DNA of 64,000 bases, taken from Bacillota bacterium. Its GTDB lineage: Bacteria; Bacillota; Bacilli; Paenibacillales; UBA4045. Under the pieces are notes generated by a model. It did no database searches and had not been told where the DNA came from. It worked only from the letters and a program-made list of their open reading frames with translations. Below, piece by piece: positions 8,018-17,300 of this stretch (positions within the stretch are counted from its first letter, which is position 1; the number at the start of each line of letters is the position of its first letter). The stretch is taken from contig JAEZQY010000057.1 of the NCBI GenBank assembly GCA_023441055.1, positions 113,223 to 177,222 on the forward strand, written 5' to 3'. A program made the translations under genes and the position numbers.

Positions 8018-8571
8018 TGCCACAGACGATTAAGAAGAATGCAGAAGAACGTATGGAAAAGGCAATCGGATCGCTTAAGAAGGAATTAGCCAGTCTTCGG
8101 GCTGGAAGGGCGACGCCTACGATGCTCGATCGTATACAGGTTGAATACTACGGAACGATGACTCCAATTTCGCAGATGGGCGGGATAACAACACCTGATG
8201 CGCGAACACTGCTCATTCAGCCATGGGATAAGACGGTGCTTCCGGCCATTGAGAAGGCTATCCAAAAGTCTGATCTGGGAATCACGCCTTCGAATGACGG
8301 ATCTGTGATTCGCTTGGTCATTCCTATGCTGACTGAAGAAAGACGCGCTGAGCTTGCTAAGCTGACTAAGAAGACGGGCGAAGAGTCAAAGGTTGCCATC
8401 CGCAATATTCGCCGTGATGCGAATGATGATTGCAAAAAGCTCGAAAAAACAGAAATATCAGAAGATGAGTCGCGTCGGGTTCAGGATGAGATTCAAAAGG
8501 TCACAGATCGCTATATCGCCGAAGTGGATAAGCTCATCGCCGCAAAGGAAAAGGAAATGATGGAAGTTTAA
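8017..8571 (+). CDS. frr: Ribosome recycling factor
   Basis: RRF, with EF-G, splits post-termination ribosomes. The 184 residues match the family length of 185. Typical segments are SLRAGRATPTMLDRIQVEYY, NDGSVIRLVIP and AIRNIRRDANDD. It shares a base with the pyrH stop and is followed by a small terminator-like hairpin. Confidence 0.98.
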   Translation: MPQTIKKNAEERMEKAIGSLKKELASLRAGRATPTMLDRIQVEYYGTMTPISQMGGITTPDARTLLIQPWDKTVLPAIEKAIQKSDLGITPSNDGSVIRLVIPMLTEERRAELAKLTKKTGEESKVAIRNIRRDANDDCKKLEKTEISEDESRRVQDEIQKVTDRYIAEVDKLIAAKEKEMMEV

Positions 8572-8579
8572 CTGCGGTT

Positions 8580-8603
8580 CCCCTCTACTATAGGAGGGGT
8601 TTT
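8580..8603 (+). terminator. Weak terminator after frr
   Basis: CCCCTC (8580-8585) pairs with GAGGGG (8594-8599) around an 8-base loop, followed by only four T. This is a weak terminator at best; uppS begins 30 bases later. Confidence 0.5.
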
Positions 8604-8632
8604 GTGGTTCTAACGCCCATGGAGGACTTGAG

Positions 8633-9397
8633 ATGAACGGATTCGGTTGGAGCTTTCTTCGCAGGGATAAGAAGCTTTCTCTTCCTGTGATTGATCCTCA
8701 GCATGTGCCTGAGCACGTAGCCATTATTATGGATGGGAATGGTCGTTGGGCGAGTCGTCGCGGCTTGCCGCGCATCGCAGGTCATCGCAGCGGTATGTCG
8801 GCTGTTAAGCGCATCACGATGGCCGCGAATGAGATCGGCATCAAGATTCTCACGTTATACGCATTCTCGACTGAGAATTGGAAGCGACCTAAGGATGAAG
8901 TTGACTATCTGATGATGCTTCCGCAGGAGTTCCTTGCTATAGAATTAGATGAGCTAGTCGCGAATAATGTGCGAATCGGGATGATTGGCAATCGCGCAGG
9001 TCTGCCGGATCATACGCTGCGCGCGTTAGATGAAGCTCAATTGAAGACCAAGCATAATACGGGATTAAAGCTGGTATTCGCATTGAATTACGGCAGTCGA
9101 AGTGAGATGCTCACTGGCGTTAAACAGATGGCAGAGCTGATCAAGCAAGGTCATCTTCAGCCGGAGGAGATTACGGAGGAGCACTTCTCCGACATGCTGT
9201 TTACATCAGGTCTTCCTGATCCTGATTTGCTGATCCGAACGAGCGGGGAGCAGCGAATCAGCAATTTTATGCTATGGCAGATTGCATACTCGGAGCTGGC
9301 ATTTGTAGATGAATATTGGCCAGACTTCTCCAAGGAACAGTTCTTCGACATTATTCTGCAATATCAGCGTCGGAATCGACGATTCGGAGCCATATAG
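8633..9397 (+). CDS. uppS: Undecaprenyl diphosphate synthase (cis-prenyltransferase)
   Basis: UppS condenses FPP with eight IPP units to make the C55 lipid carrier for peptidoglycan and teichoic acid precursors. Catalytic Asp34 lies in IIMDGNGRWA. Other signature regions are YAFSTENWKRP, the C-terminal DLLIRTSGEQRISNF and QIAYSELAF. The 254-residue protein starts at ATG after GGAGG. It leads the uppS-cdsA-dxr-rseP cluster, whose order matches B. subtilis. Confidence 0.97.
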   Translation: MNGFGWSFLRRDKKLSLPVIDPQHVPEHVAIIMDGNGRWASRRGLPRIAGHRSGMSAVKRITMAANEIGIKILTLYAFSTENWKRPKDEVDYLMMLPQEFLAIELDELVANNVRIGMIGNRAGLPDHTLRALDEAQLKTKHNTGLKLVFALNYGSRSEMLTGVKQMAELIKQGHLQPEEITEEHFSDMLFTSGLPDPDLLIRTSGEQRISNFMLWQIAYSELAFVDEYWPDFSKEQFFDIILQYQRRNRRFGAI

Positions 9398-9421
9398 ATC
9401 GCCATCATAGGAGGGTATTCC

Positions 9422-10213
9422 TTGAAGCAGCGCATCACTACAGGAGTCATTGCCGGTGCGGTATTCTTATTATTCCTCTATCTAGGCTCTTACTTCTTCC
9501 ACGGCTTATTATTAATCATGGCGATCATCGCATTCGATGAGCTTGTTAGAATGAGTGGGACGAAGCGACTAGACGGGGTTGCAATTGTTGGATATGCGGC
9601 AGTGACCCTATTCGTATTCCCATGGAATAACGGACAATATATATTCGGAGCTGAACTCGAGCGCTGGGTGTGGTTGACCTTGCTGCTTATGTTCGGCGCG
9701 ATGGTTGTCGGTAAGAACAAGACGCCCATTACGCAGACGGCGGCTTTGTTCTTTGGTGTCCTCTATATTGGGATAGGATTTCATTATATGGCATTTTCGC
9801 GCTGGTCTGAAGATGGGTTGTTGATGACCCTGCTGATCTTCATCTGCATATGGGTGACAGACGCTGGCGCTTACTTCACAGGGATGGCCATCGGCAAGAC
9901 TCCGATGTGGCCGGCGATAAGCCCGAAGAAGACGGTGGAGGGCGCGATTGGCGGGCTGGCAGGCTCCATCGTGGCAGCGCTGCTGTTCGCGCTTGTCGCG
10001 CCAGAGATCATTACGTACTGGCATGCGATTATGCTGGGGCTGTCCATTGGGATAGTCGGGCAGTTAGGCGATCTGATTCAATCGGCTTACAAGCGTACAT
10101 ATGGCGTTAAGGATTCTGGCACGCTGCTGCCCGGTCATGGCGGTGTGCTGGATCGGTGCGACAGCTGGCTGATTGTATTCCCATTCGTAGCGCTCGTTAT
10201 CCCGTTCATCTAA
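9422..10213 (+). CDS. cdsA: Phosphatidate cytidylyltransferase (CDP-diglyceride synthase)
   Basis: CdsA makes CDP-diacylglycerol, the precursor of membrane phospholipids, from phosphatidate and CTP. The 263-residue integral membrane protein has about seven or eight hydrophobic segments. Near the C-terminus it has the family signature SAYKRTYGVKDSG followed by PGHGGVLDRCD; the residue before the last Asp is Cys where Phe or Leu is usual. The start is TTG with GGAGGG upstream. PgsA, which uses its product, is encoded at 46772. Confidence 0.95.
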   Translation: MKQRITTGVIAGAVFLLFLYLGSYFFHGLLLIMAIIAFDELVRMSGTKRLDGVAIVGYAAVTLFVFPWNNGQYIFGAELERWVWLTLLLMFGAMVVGKNKTPITQTAALFFGVLYIGIGFHYMAFSRWSEDGLLMTLLIFICIWVTDAGAYFTGMAIGKTPMWPAISPKKTVEGAIGGLAGSIVAALLFALVAPEIITYWHAIMLGLSIGIVGQLGDLIQSAYKRTYGVKDSGTLLPGHGGVLDRCDSWLIVFPFVALVIPFI

Positions 10214-10228
10214 CATTCGGAGGTTGTC

Positions 10229-11374
10229 ATGAAGAAAATAAGCATTCTCGGCTCAACCGGCTCGATTGGTACGCAGACGCTAGATGTCATTCGCCAACAT
10301 CGAGAATCGTATTCGGTTGAAGCGCTGGCGGCAGGCGCGAATGTGGAGCTGCTCGTTCAGCAGGCTGTCGAATTTCAGCCCAAGCTGGTCTGCCTGTCCA
10401 CCGCGGAGCTGGCAAACAAGGCTCGTGATCAATTGCCGCCGCATATCGAGGTTCGTCATGGCGAGGCGGGATTGATTGCAGCAGCTGCTCATCATGAGGC
10501 GGATTATGTGGTGACAGCGATGGTGGGCAGCGCCGGGTTGAAGCCTACGCTTGCCGCGATTGCAGCGGGCAAGACGATCGGTCTAGCGAATAAGGAAACG
10601 TTGGTGACAGCCGGACATCTCGTTACGGAGGCGGCTAGACGGATGGGCACAGCCTTGATTCCGATCGATAGTGAACATTCTGCTATCTTCCAATGTCTCA
10701 ATGGCGAGCCGCGTGAATCTCTACATAAGCTAATCTTAACCGCGTCCGGCGGTTCGTTCCGCGACCGCAGTCGATCCGAGCTGCAGACGGTTACAGTAGA
10801 GGAAGCCTTACAGCATCCCAATTGGTCTATGGGCGCGAAGATTACGATTGATTCTGCCACGATGGCGAATAAGGGCTTCGAGGTGATCGAGGCGCATTGG
10901 TTATTCAATCTGCCGTATGACCAGATTGAGGTGCTGATTCATCCGGAGAGTGTGATCCACTCGATGGTGGAGTATTGCGACGGCAGCATTATCGCACAGC
11001 TCGGCACACCGGATATGCGTGTCCCGATTCAATATGCGTTAACTTATCCGGAACGCCTGAGAAGCAGTTCTGAGCGTGTAGATTTCGTGAAGCTGGGACA
11101 GTTAAACTTCAGAGCGATGGATACCGCACGATATCCGATGCTGCGTCTAGCGTATGAGGCAGGACGTATGGGGGGTACTGCGCCTACCGTGCTGAATGCG
11201 TCCAATGAAGTGGCGGTAGCCAGATTTCTGCGAAGAGAGATAAGCTTTATGGACATTGAATATATTGTAGAGAATGTGCTGCAAGCCCATCAGCTTGTAG
11301 AACAGCCTGATCTGGAGCAGATCTTGGATGCTGACGACCGCGCTCGTCAGCTATCGCATACCATTCGACGATAA
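10229..11374 (+). CDS. dxr: 1-deoxy-D-xylulose 5-phosphate reductoisomerase
   Basis: Dxr catalyses the second, NADPH-dependent step of the MEP pathway to isoprenoids and so feeds UppS upstream. The N-terminal NADPH motif GSTGSIGTQTLDVI, ANKETLV, the metal-binding IDSEHSAIFQCL region, TASGGSFR and HPNWSMGAKITIDSATM are all present. The 381 residues match the family. It has an ATG start with CGGAGG upstream and lies 15 bases after cdsA. Confidence 0.97.
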   Translation: MKKISILGSTGSIGTQTLDVIRQHRESYSVEALAAGANVELLVQQAVEFQPKLVCLSTAELANKARDQLPPHIEVRHGEAGLIAAAAHHEADYVVTAMVGSAGLKPTLAAIAAGKTIGLANKETLVTAGHLVTEAARRMGTALIPIDSEHSAIFQCLNGEPRESLHKLILTASGGSFRDRSRSELQTVTVEEALQHPNWSMGAKITIDSATMANKGFEVIEAHWLFNLPYDQIEVLIHPESVIHSMVEYCDGSIIAQLGTPDMRVPIQYALTYPERLRSSSERVDFVKLGQLNFRAMDTARYPMLRLAYEAGRMGGTAPTVLNASNEVAVARFLRREISFMDIEYIVENVLQAHQLVEQPDLEQILDADDRARQLSHTIRR

Positions 11375-11476
11375 GCGTCGCCTCCGATCTGCTTGAATAA
11401 ACAAATTGAATAATGTTAAGCTAAGAGCAAGCTTCACAGATCGGTGGGGGCTTGACGAAGGAAGGGGCGATATGGC

Positions 11477-12733
11477 TTGTTTACACCCGAGGTTATCCTA
11501 CTCACAATATTGGTGTTCTTCTCATTAGTCGGTATACATGAGTGGGGGCATTATTACTTCGCTAAGCGAGCCGGCATACTTGTTCGCGAGTTCGCGCTTG
11601 GCTTCGGTCCGCGCTTGTTCTCCATTAAGCGCGGCGAGACGAGATATACGTTTAGACTGCTCCCGCTCGGCGGCTTCGTTCGTATGGCGGGTGAGGATCC
11701 GGAAATTATCCAGATTGCGCCGGGACAGACGATTGCAGTGAAGCAGACCGATGGTCAGGTTACGTCGATCTATCTGGATCAGCTGGATACGCGCAGAGAT
11801 GTGCTCATAGGTGAAGTGGAGCATATTGATCTGGATCGCGAGTTAACTGTTACCTTGCTGGTAGACGGAGAGCAGATTCGTTATGTGGTGCATCCTCAGG
11901 CGATGATGGTGGCGCGCGGCTCTGAGACCCAAATTGCTCCGCTTGATCGACAGTTCGGCGGCAAATCTGTTGGTAAACGCGCGATGGCGATCTTCGCAGG
12001 ACCGTTGATGAATTTCGTGCTGGCTTTCATCCTCTTCTTGTCCTATATGTGGATCACCGGCATTCCCGAGCAGCTCCAAATGGCTAAGATCGAAGAGGGC
12101 TCTGCGGCAGAGGCCGCTGGTCTTCACGCGGATGATATTATATTAGCGGTCAATGGCGAGCAGATCGGCATTGACTCGCAGCGATTCGTGGATCTCATAG
12201 CCGCATCTGCTGGCGAGGAGATGCTGTGGACGGTAAGACGCGGCACGGAAGAGAAGATACTGAAGATTACTCCGAGCAATGTCGATGGCAAGGGCAAGGT
12301 CGGCGTCCATATCGGGTTGTACAGCAGAGATGCAACTGTGGGTGAGGTGATCAGCGGGGCTGGCAAGCTAACCTGGAGCTTCACCGAACAGATTTTCATT
12401 GGCTTCAAGATGCTGGTCACGCTGCAATTTAACTTAGATGATCTGGGTGGTCCTGTGCGCATCGTTGAAGTAACTGGGCAGGCCGCATCCCTCGGGATGG
12501 ATCGATTGGTCTTATGGGCCGCATTGCTCAGCTTATACCTGGGCATATTCAATCTCTTGCCGTTCCCTGCGCTAGACGGAAGCCGCTTGTTGTTCCTCGG
12601 AATTGAAGCGGTGCGAGGGAAGCCGGTAGACCCCGGCAAGGAAAGCATGGTACACTTTATCGGATTCGCATTATTGATGATGTTGATGGTGGCAGTCACC
12701 TATAATGACATCCTGAGGCTATTCAAAGGGTAG
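11477..12733 (+). CDS. rseP: Site-2 intramembrane zinc metalloprotease RseP/RasP
   Basis: This protease cleaves anti-sigma factors and other transmembrane proteins within the membrane. The zinc motif HEWGH (H21, E22, H25) lies in the first membrane helix. A PDZ domain (about residues 204-280, EEGSAAEAAGLHADDIILAV) and the second active-site motif NLLPFPALDG (about 360-369) follow, between further helices. Length is 418 against 420 for B. subtilis RasP. An additional stretch of about 75 residues (about 75-150) lies between the first helix region and the PDZ. The start is TTG after GGAAGGGG. Confidence 0.95.
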   Translation: MFTPEVILLTILVFFSLVGIHEWGHYYFAKRAGILVREFALGFGPRLFSIKRGETRYTFRLLPLGGFVRMAGEDPEIIQIAPGQTIAVKQTDGQVTSIYLDQLDTRRDVLIGEVEHIDLDRELTVTLLVDGEQIRYVVHPQAMMVARGSETQIAPLDRQFGGKSVGKRAMAIFAGPLMNFVLAFILFLSYMWITGIPEQLQMAKIEEGSAAEAAGLHADDIILAVNGEQIGIDSQRFVDLIAASAGEEMLWTVRRGTEEKILKITPSNVDGKGKVGVHIGLYSRDATVGEVISGAGKLTWSFTEQIFIGFKMLVTLQFNLDDLGGPVRIVEVTGQAASLGMDRLVLWAALLSLYLGIFNLLPFPALDGSRLLFLGIEAVRGKPVDPGKESMVHFIGFALLMMLMVAVTYNDILRLFKG

Positions 12734-12755
12734 TAAATTATTAAGGTTCATAAAT

Positions 12756-12770
12756 GTTAATGACATTAAC
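12756..12770. repeat. Perfect 15-base palindrome upstream of proS
   Basis: GTTAATG and CATTAAC flank a single A in an AT-rich gap 69 bases before proS. The symmetry and size suit a dimeric regulator site, but it could also be chance. No clear promoter pair is visible around it. Confidence 0.45.
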
Positions 12771-12838
12771 TAAATGATCGAATAATGTCGATCGTCTATC
12801 ACACATTCAATTCGAATAGTTGTCTTATGGAGGTTGCC

Positions 12839-14299
12839 ATGTCAAAGGATAAGCAGAATGATAAGCAATTTGTAAAGGAGATCACGCCTCAGAGCGAGGA
12901 CTTCTCCCGTTGGTACATTGATGTGATCCGCAAGGCCGATCTGATGGACTATGCCCCAGTACGCGGCTGCATTGTGTTCAAGCCGGACGGCTACGAGCTG
13001 TGGGAAACCTTCCAGCGTGAGCTCGATGCCCGCTTCAAGGAGACTGGCCACCGCAATGCCTACTTCCCATTATTCATTCCCGAGAGCTTCTTCCAGAAGG
13101 AGAAGGATCATGTGGAAGGCTTCAATCCTGAATTGCCGTGGGTCACAGAAGCTGCTGGTGAACAGCTGGAGGAGCGTCTGGCTGTCCGGCCGACCTCCGA
13201 GACGATGTTCGGTTATATGTACGCCAAGTGGATACAGTCTTATCGCGATCTGCCAATGCTCATTAATCAGTGGGCTAACGTCGTTCGTTGGGAGAAGCGG
13301 ACATTGCCCTTCCTGCGAACGAGTGAGTTCCTCTGGCAGGAAGGCCATACGGCGCATGAGACGGAGGAGGAAGCGCGCGCGGAGACGATGCAGATGCTGG
13401 GCATCTACCGTGATTTCCTAGAGAACTTCCTGGCTATCCCTGTAATCGTAGGTCAGAAGACACCGTCAGAGAAGTTCGCGGGCGCTGTCGACACATTCTC
13501 CATAGAGGCGATGATGAAGGATGGACGAGCCTTGCAAGCTGGCACCTCCCATTATCTCGGTCAGAATTTCGCCAAGGCGTTCGATATTCAATATCTGGAC
13601 CGTGAGAACGAGCAGCAGTATGTGTATACGACCTCTTGGGGTGTGACTACACGGCTGATCGGCGCTATGATTATGGTTCACGGCGATGACCGCGGCTTGC
13701 AGCTGCCACCGAAGGTCGCGCCTACACAAGTGATCATGATTCCGATTGGACCTGCCGCTAAGCGCGATCAGGTGCTGGAACGCACAGACGAGTTGTTCCA
13801 GCGGCTTAAAGCAGCCGGCATCAGAGTGCGTGTGGATTCCCGTTCAGACGTAAGTCCTGGCTGGAAATTCAATGAATACGAGATGCGCGGAATTCCGGTT
13901 CGAATCGAGTTCGGTCCGCGTGATATGGAGAATGAACAGGCAGTACTCGTGGATCGCGTGTCCGGACAGAAGCGAGTGGTTAGTCTCGATCAGCTTGAGG
14001 CCGAGGTTGCTAAGCTGCTCGAGGAGATACAGCTGCAGATGTTCAACAATGCGAAGTCGTTCATGGGTAGTCGCTTCAAATCGATAAATACGCTGGATGA
14101 ACTCGTGCAGGAGCTCGAGCAGGAGCGCGGCTTCTTCTGGGCTGGATGGTGCGGATCGGCGGCATGTGAGAGACAGGTAAAGGAAGAATCAGGTGCTACG
14201 AGCCGCAACATTCCATTCGAATGCAAGGAGCATAAGTCCAAGTGCTTGGTGTGCGGTGATCAATCGAAGCATACCGTGGTATTCGCTAGAGCCTACTAA
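12839..14299 (+). CDS. proS: Prolyl-tRNA synthetase, archaeal/eukaryotic type (type 3)
   Basis: This class II synthetase charges tRNA-Pro. The ATG chosen follows GGAGG and gives 486 residues; upstream codons lack a ribosome binding site. Motif 2 region RPTSETMFGYMY, then FLRTSEFLWQEGHTAH and the motif 3 area MVHGDDRG are clear. It lacks the roughly 180-residue editing insertion of the 564-residue B. subtilis enzyme. It has a C-terminal zinc-type domain with CGSAAC and CLVCG cysteines and ends in a terminal Tyr (VVFARAY), all features of the archaeal type. It occupies the place of the bacterial-type proS between rseP and polC. Confidence 0.95.
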   Translation: MSKDKQNDKQFVKEITPQSEDFSRWYIDVIRKADLMDYAPVRGCIVFKPDGYELWETFQRELDARFKETGHRNAYFPLFIPESFFQKEKDHVEGFNPELPWVTEAAGEQLEERLAVRPTSETMFGYMYAKWIQSYRDLPMLINQWANVVRWEKRTLPFLRTSEFLWQEGHTAHETEEEARAETMQMLGIYRDFLENFLAIPVIVGQKTPSEKFAGAVDTFSIEAMMKDGRALQAGTSHYLGQNFAKAFDIQYLDRENEQQYVYTTSWGVTTRLIGAMIMVHGDDRGLQLPPKVAPTQVIMIPIGPAAKRDQVLERTDELFQRLKAAGIRVRVDSRSDVSPGWKFNEYEMRGIPVRIEFGPRDMENEQAVLVDRVSGQKRVVSLDQLEAEVAKLLEEIQLQMFNNAKSFMGSRFKSINTLDELVQELEQERGFFWAGWCGSAACERQVKEESGATSRNIPFECKEHKSKCLVCGDQSKHTVVFARAY

Positions 14300-14341
14300 A
14301 TTGATGTCATACACTACTTAGGTTAGGGAGGACTTTCTATT

Positions 14342-17300
14342 ATGAGTAACCTGGCCGAGAATAAGCGCAACCGCTTCGAGCAGATGCTGGAGCAGGCGAA
14401 TATGCCTGCTTCGCTTGTCGAAGCTTTTTTTCACGATGGCTATATCGATCAAGTGGAATGCAGCGCAAGCAAACGCGAATGGCGGTTGCTGATTCGGAAG
14501 GATGAATTGGTTCCCGAGCATGCGTACATCGAGTTCATTCGCCTGGTTTCCGCTCGCTTCCAATCGATCGCGGACATACAGGTATGTATGAATTACTCGG
14601 ATGATGTGGCTACTGAACAGATTATTGAGGAATATTGGCCTTCCTTCATCACGTGGCTGCAGCATCGAGTCGTCTCTGTTCATGGCTGGCTGGCGAAGGC
14701 TGAGCGCTTGTTCGATAATGGCGAGCTTCGCATTGCCCTGTTGGACGAGCAGTTTATGCAGATGGCGATCAAGAAGGGCGTAGACGGTTATATCAAGAGC
14801 TATTATAGACAATATTTTAACCGCGATCCGCGCGTCAGCTTCAAGGTCAGTGAGTCGCGTGAGGAAGAGTATGAGCGCTTCGAGCAGAAGCGAGCCGCTG
14901 AGGAGCGCCTGGCCATTGAAGAGATGATGGTCGCTCCGCCCGAATCGTCATCATCGGAGGGAGATGGACCATCGAAGCTGATGTTCGGTTATGAATTAAG
15001 GGATCCGAGTGTACCGATCTCTCGCATCACAGAGGAAGAATCCAAGGTTGTGATTCAAGGCACGGTCTTCGGATTCGATGGACCCAAGGAATTGAAGAAC
15101 GGCATGGTTCTGTATTCCTTCGGCGTTACAGACCTGACGGACTCCATCAGCGCCAAGCTGTTCGCCAAGAACAAGGAAGATCAGAAGATGATGCAGAAGC
15201 TGACCAACGGCATGTCGATTAAGCTGCGCGGCCGCGTGGAATATGACCGCTTCATGAATCCGCCAGAGCTGTCGATGATGATCCAGGATCTCAATGAGAT
15301 GGACGCGCCGCCTGAACGAATGGACGATGCTGATGAGAAGCGCGTGGAATTCCATCTACACAGCAGCATGAGCGCGATGGATGGATTAGCTTCGATAGAT
15401 AAATATATTAAACGCGCAGCCAAGTGGGGACATAAGGCGATCGCGATCACGGATCATAATGCGGTACAGGCATTCCCGGATGCGAATAAGGCCGCTAAGA
15501 AACATGGTATTCAAGTGCTATATGGACTTGAGGCGAATATCGTGCCTGACGGGATGCCGATCGTCACCAATGCTTTCCCAGCAGATATTCAGACAGCGAC
15601 CTATGTCGTATTCGATGTGGAGACAACGGGGTTGTCGGTCGTCAATAATAAGCTGATTGAGATTGCCGGCGTGAAGTTCGAGAATGGGCGGGAGATCGAC
15701 CGGTTCGCTACATTCGTCAATCCGCATGAACCGATTCCTTATCATATTCAACAACTGACTCATATTACGGACGATATGGTGAAGGATGCGCCGGACGTGG
15801 AGCAGGCGTTGCCGCGCTTTCTTGCATTCGTCGGAGATGCCATTCTAGTAGCCCATAATGCTAGATTCGATATGGGCTTCCTGCAGGCATTCAGCAAGAA
15901 GCTCGGTCTGCCGCCTGTGAACAATGCTTCACTGGACACGCTGGAGCTGGCCAGATGTCTGTTCCCATCACTGAAGAATCATCGCCTGAATACACTAGCC
16001 GACAAGTATAAGGTCTCGCTGGAGAGCCATCACCGCGCGGTGGACGATTCTGCGGCGCTGGGCGGTATTCTGCTGGGCATGATTAAGGATGTGATGGAGC
16101 GTGGTATTCAGCGGCTCGATCAAATGAATGAGCTGGTCGGGCAGACGCCTAATCTGGCCCGTCCGTTCCATAGTAATATCTATGCGCTGAATGCGATAGG
16201 CAAGAAAAACCTGTTCCGTCTCGTCTCGCTGTCGCATACGGTTTATTACAAGAGACAACCTACGATTCCAAAGTCCATTCTTGCACAGATGAGAGAGGGC
16301 CTGTTGATCGTGTCAGGCTGTGAGAAGGGTGAGTTCTTCGAGACGGTCCTGAATAAATCGCAGGAAGAGGCCGAGGAGGTCGCACAGTTCTACGATGTGC
16401 TGGAGATCCAGCCGCTCGATACGTATATGCATCTAGTCGATAAGGGCTTGGTTGGAAGTATCGATGATATTAAGAACGCCATGCGCACCATTCTAGCAAT
16501 CGGCGATAAGCTAGGTAAGCCGGTTATCGCCACTGGTAATGTCCATTACCTAGACCCGCAGGATCATATACTAAGGGATATTACGATTAACGGAATTACC
16601 GGCTTCAGCCCGCTTAAGGATATACGTAAGCCGAAGGTCCATCTGCGGACAACGAAGGAGATGCTGGAGGAATTCGCATTCCTGGGCGCGCAGGACGCGC
16701 ATCGCGTCGTCGTGCGCAATCCGTCGGAGCTCGCGGATCGCTTCGAGCCGTTCGAGATGTTCCCGCGCAAGGGCGGTCCGACTGATAACGGTCTATTCTC
16801 ACCAATTATCGAAGGGGCGGATGATGAGATACGAGAAACCTGCTACAGCACAGCGATTCAGATGTATGGAGAGCCGCTGCCTGAGATCGTCACCGCCCGA
16901 TTGGAGAAGGAGCTCAAGCCCATTATCCATTATGGATTCTCAGCGAACTATCTAATCTCAGAGCGGCTCGTTAAGAAGTCGAATGCGGACGGTTATCTCG
17001 TTGGTTCTAGAGGCTCGGTCGGATCTTCCTTCGTTGCGACGGCGCTCGGTATCTCTGAGGTGAACCCGCTGCCGCCGCATTATCTATGTCCTTCCTGCAA
17101 GCATAGCGAATGGATCACAGACGGCAGCGTTCCGAGCGGTTTCGACCTGCCTAGTCGTGACTGCCCGAGCTGCGGCGCGGCAATGCGAGGGGAAGGACAG
17201 GATATTCCGTTCGAGACGTTCCTCGGCTTCAAGGGGGATAAGGTGCCGGACATTGACCTCAACTTCTCTGGCGATTATCAGCCGACCGCGCATAACTACA

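Noticed and set aside
12734..12838. T-box leader for proS
   Set aside because: The gap is only 105 bases, has no terminator hairpin and no T-box core sequence, so a T-box riboswitch does not fit.
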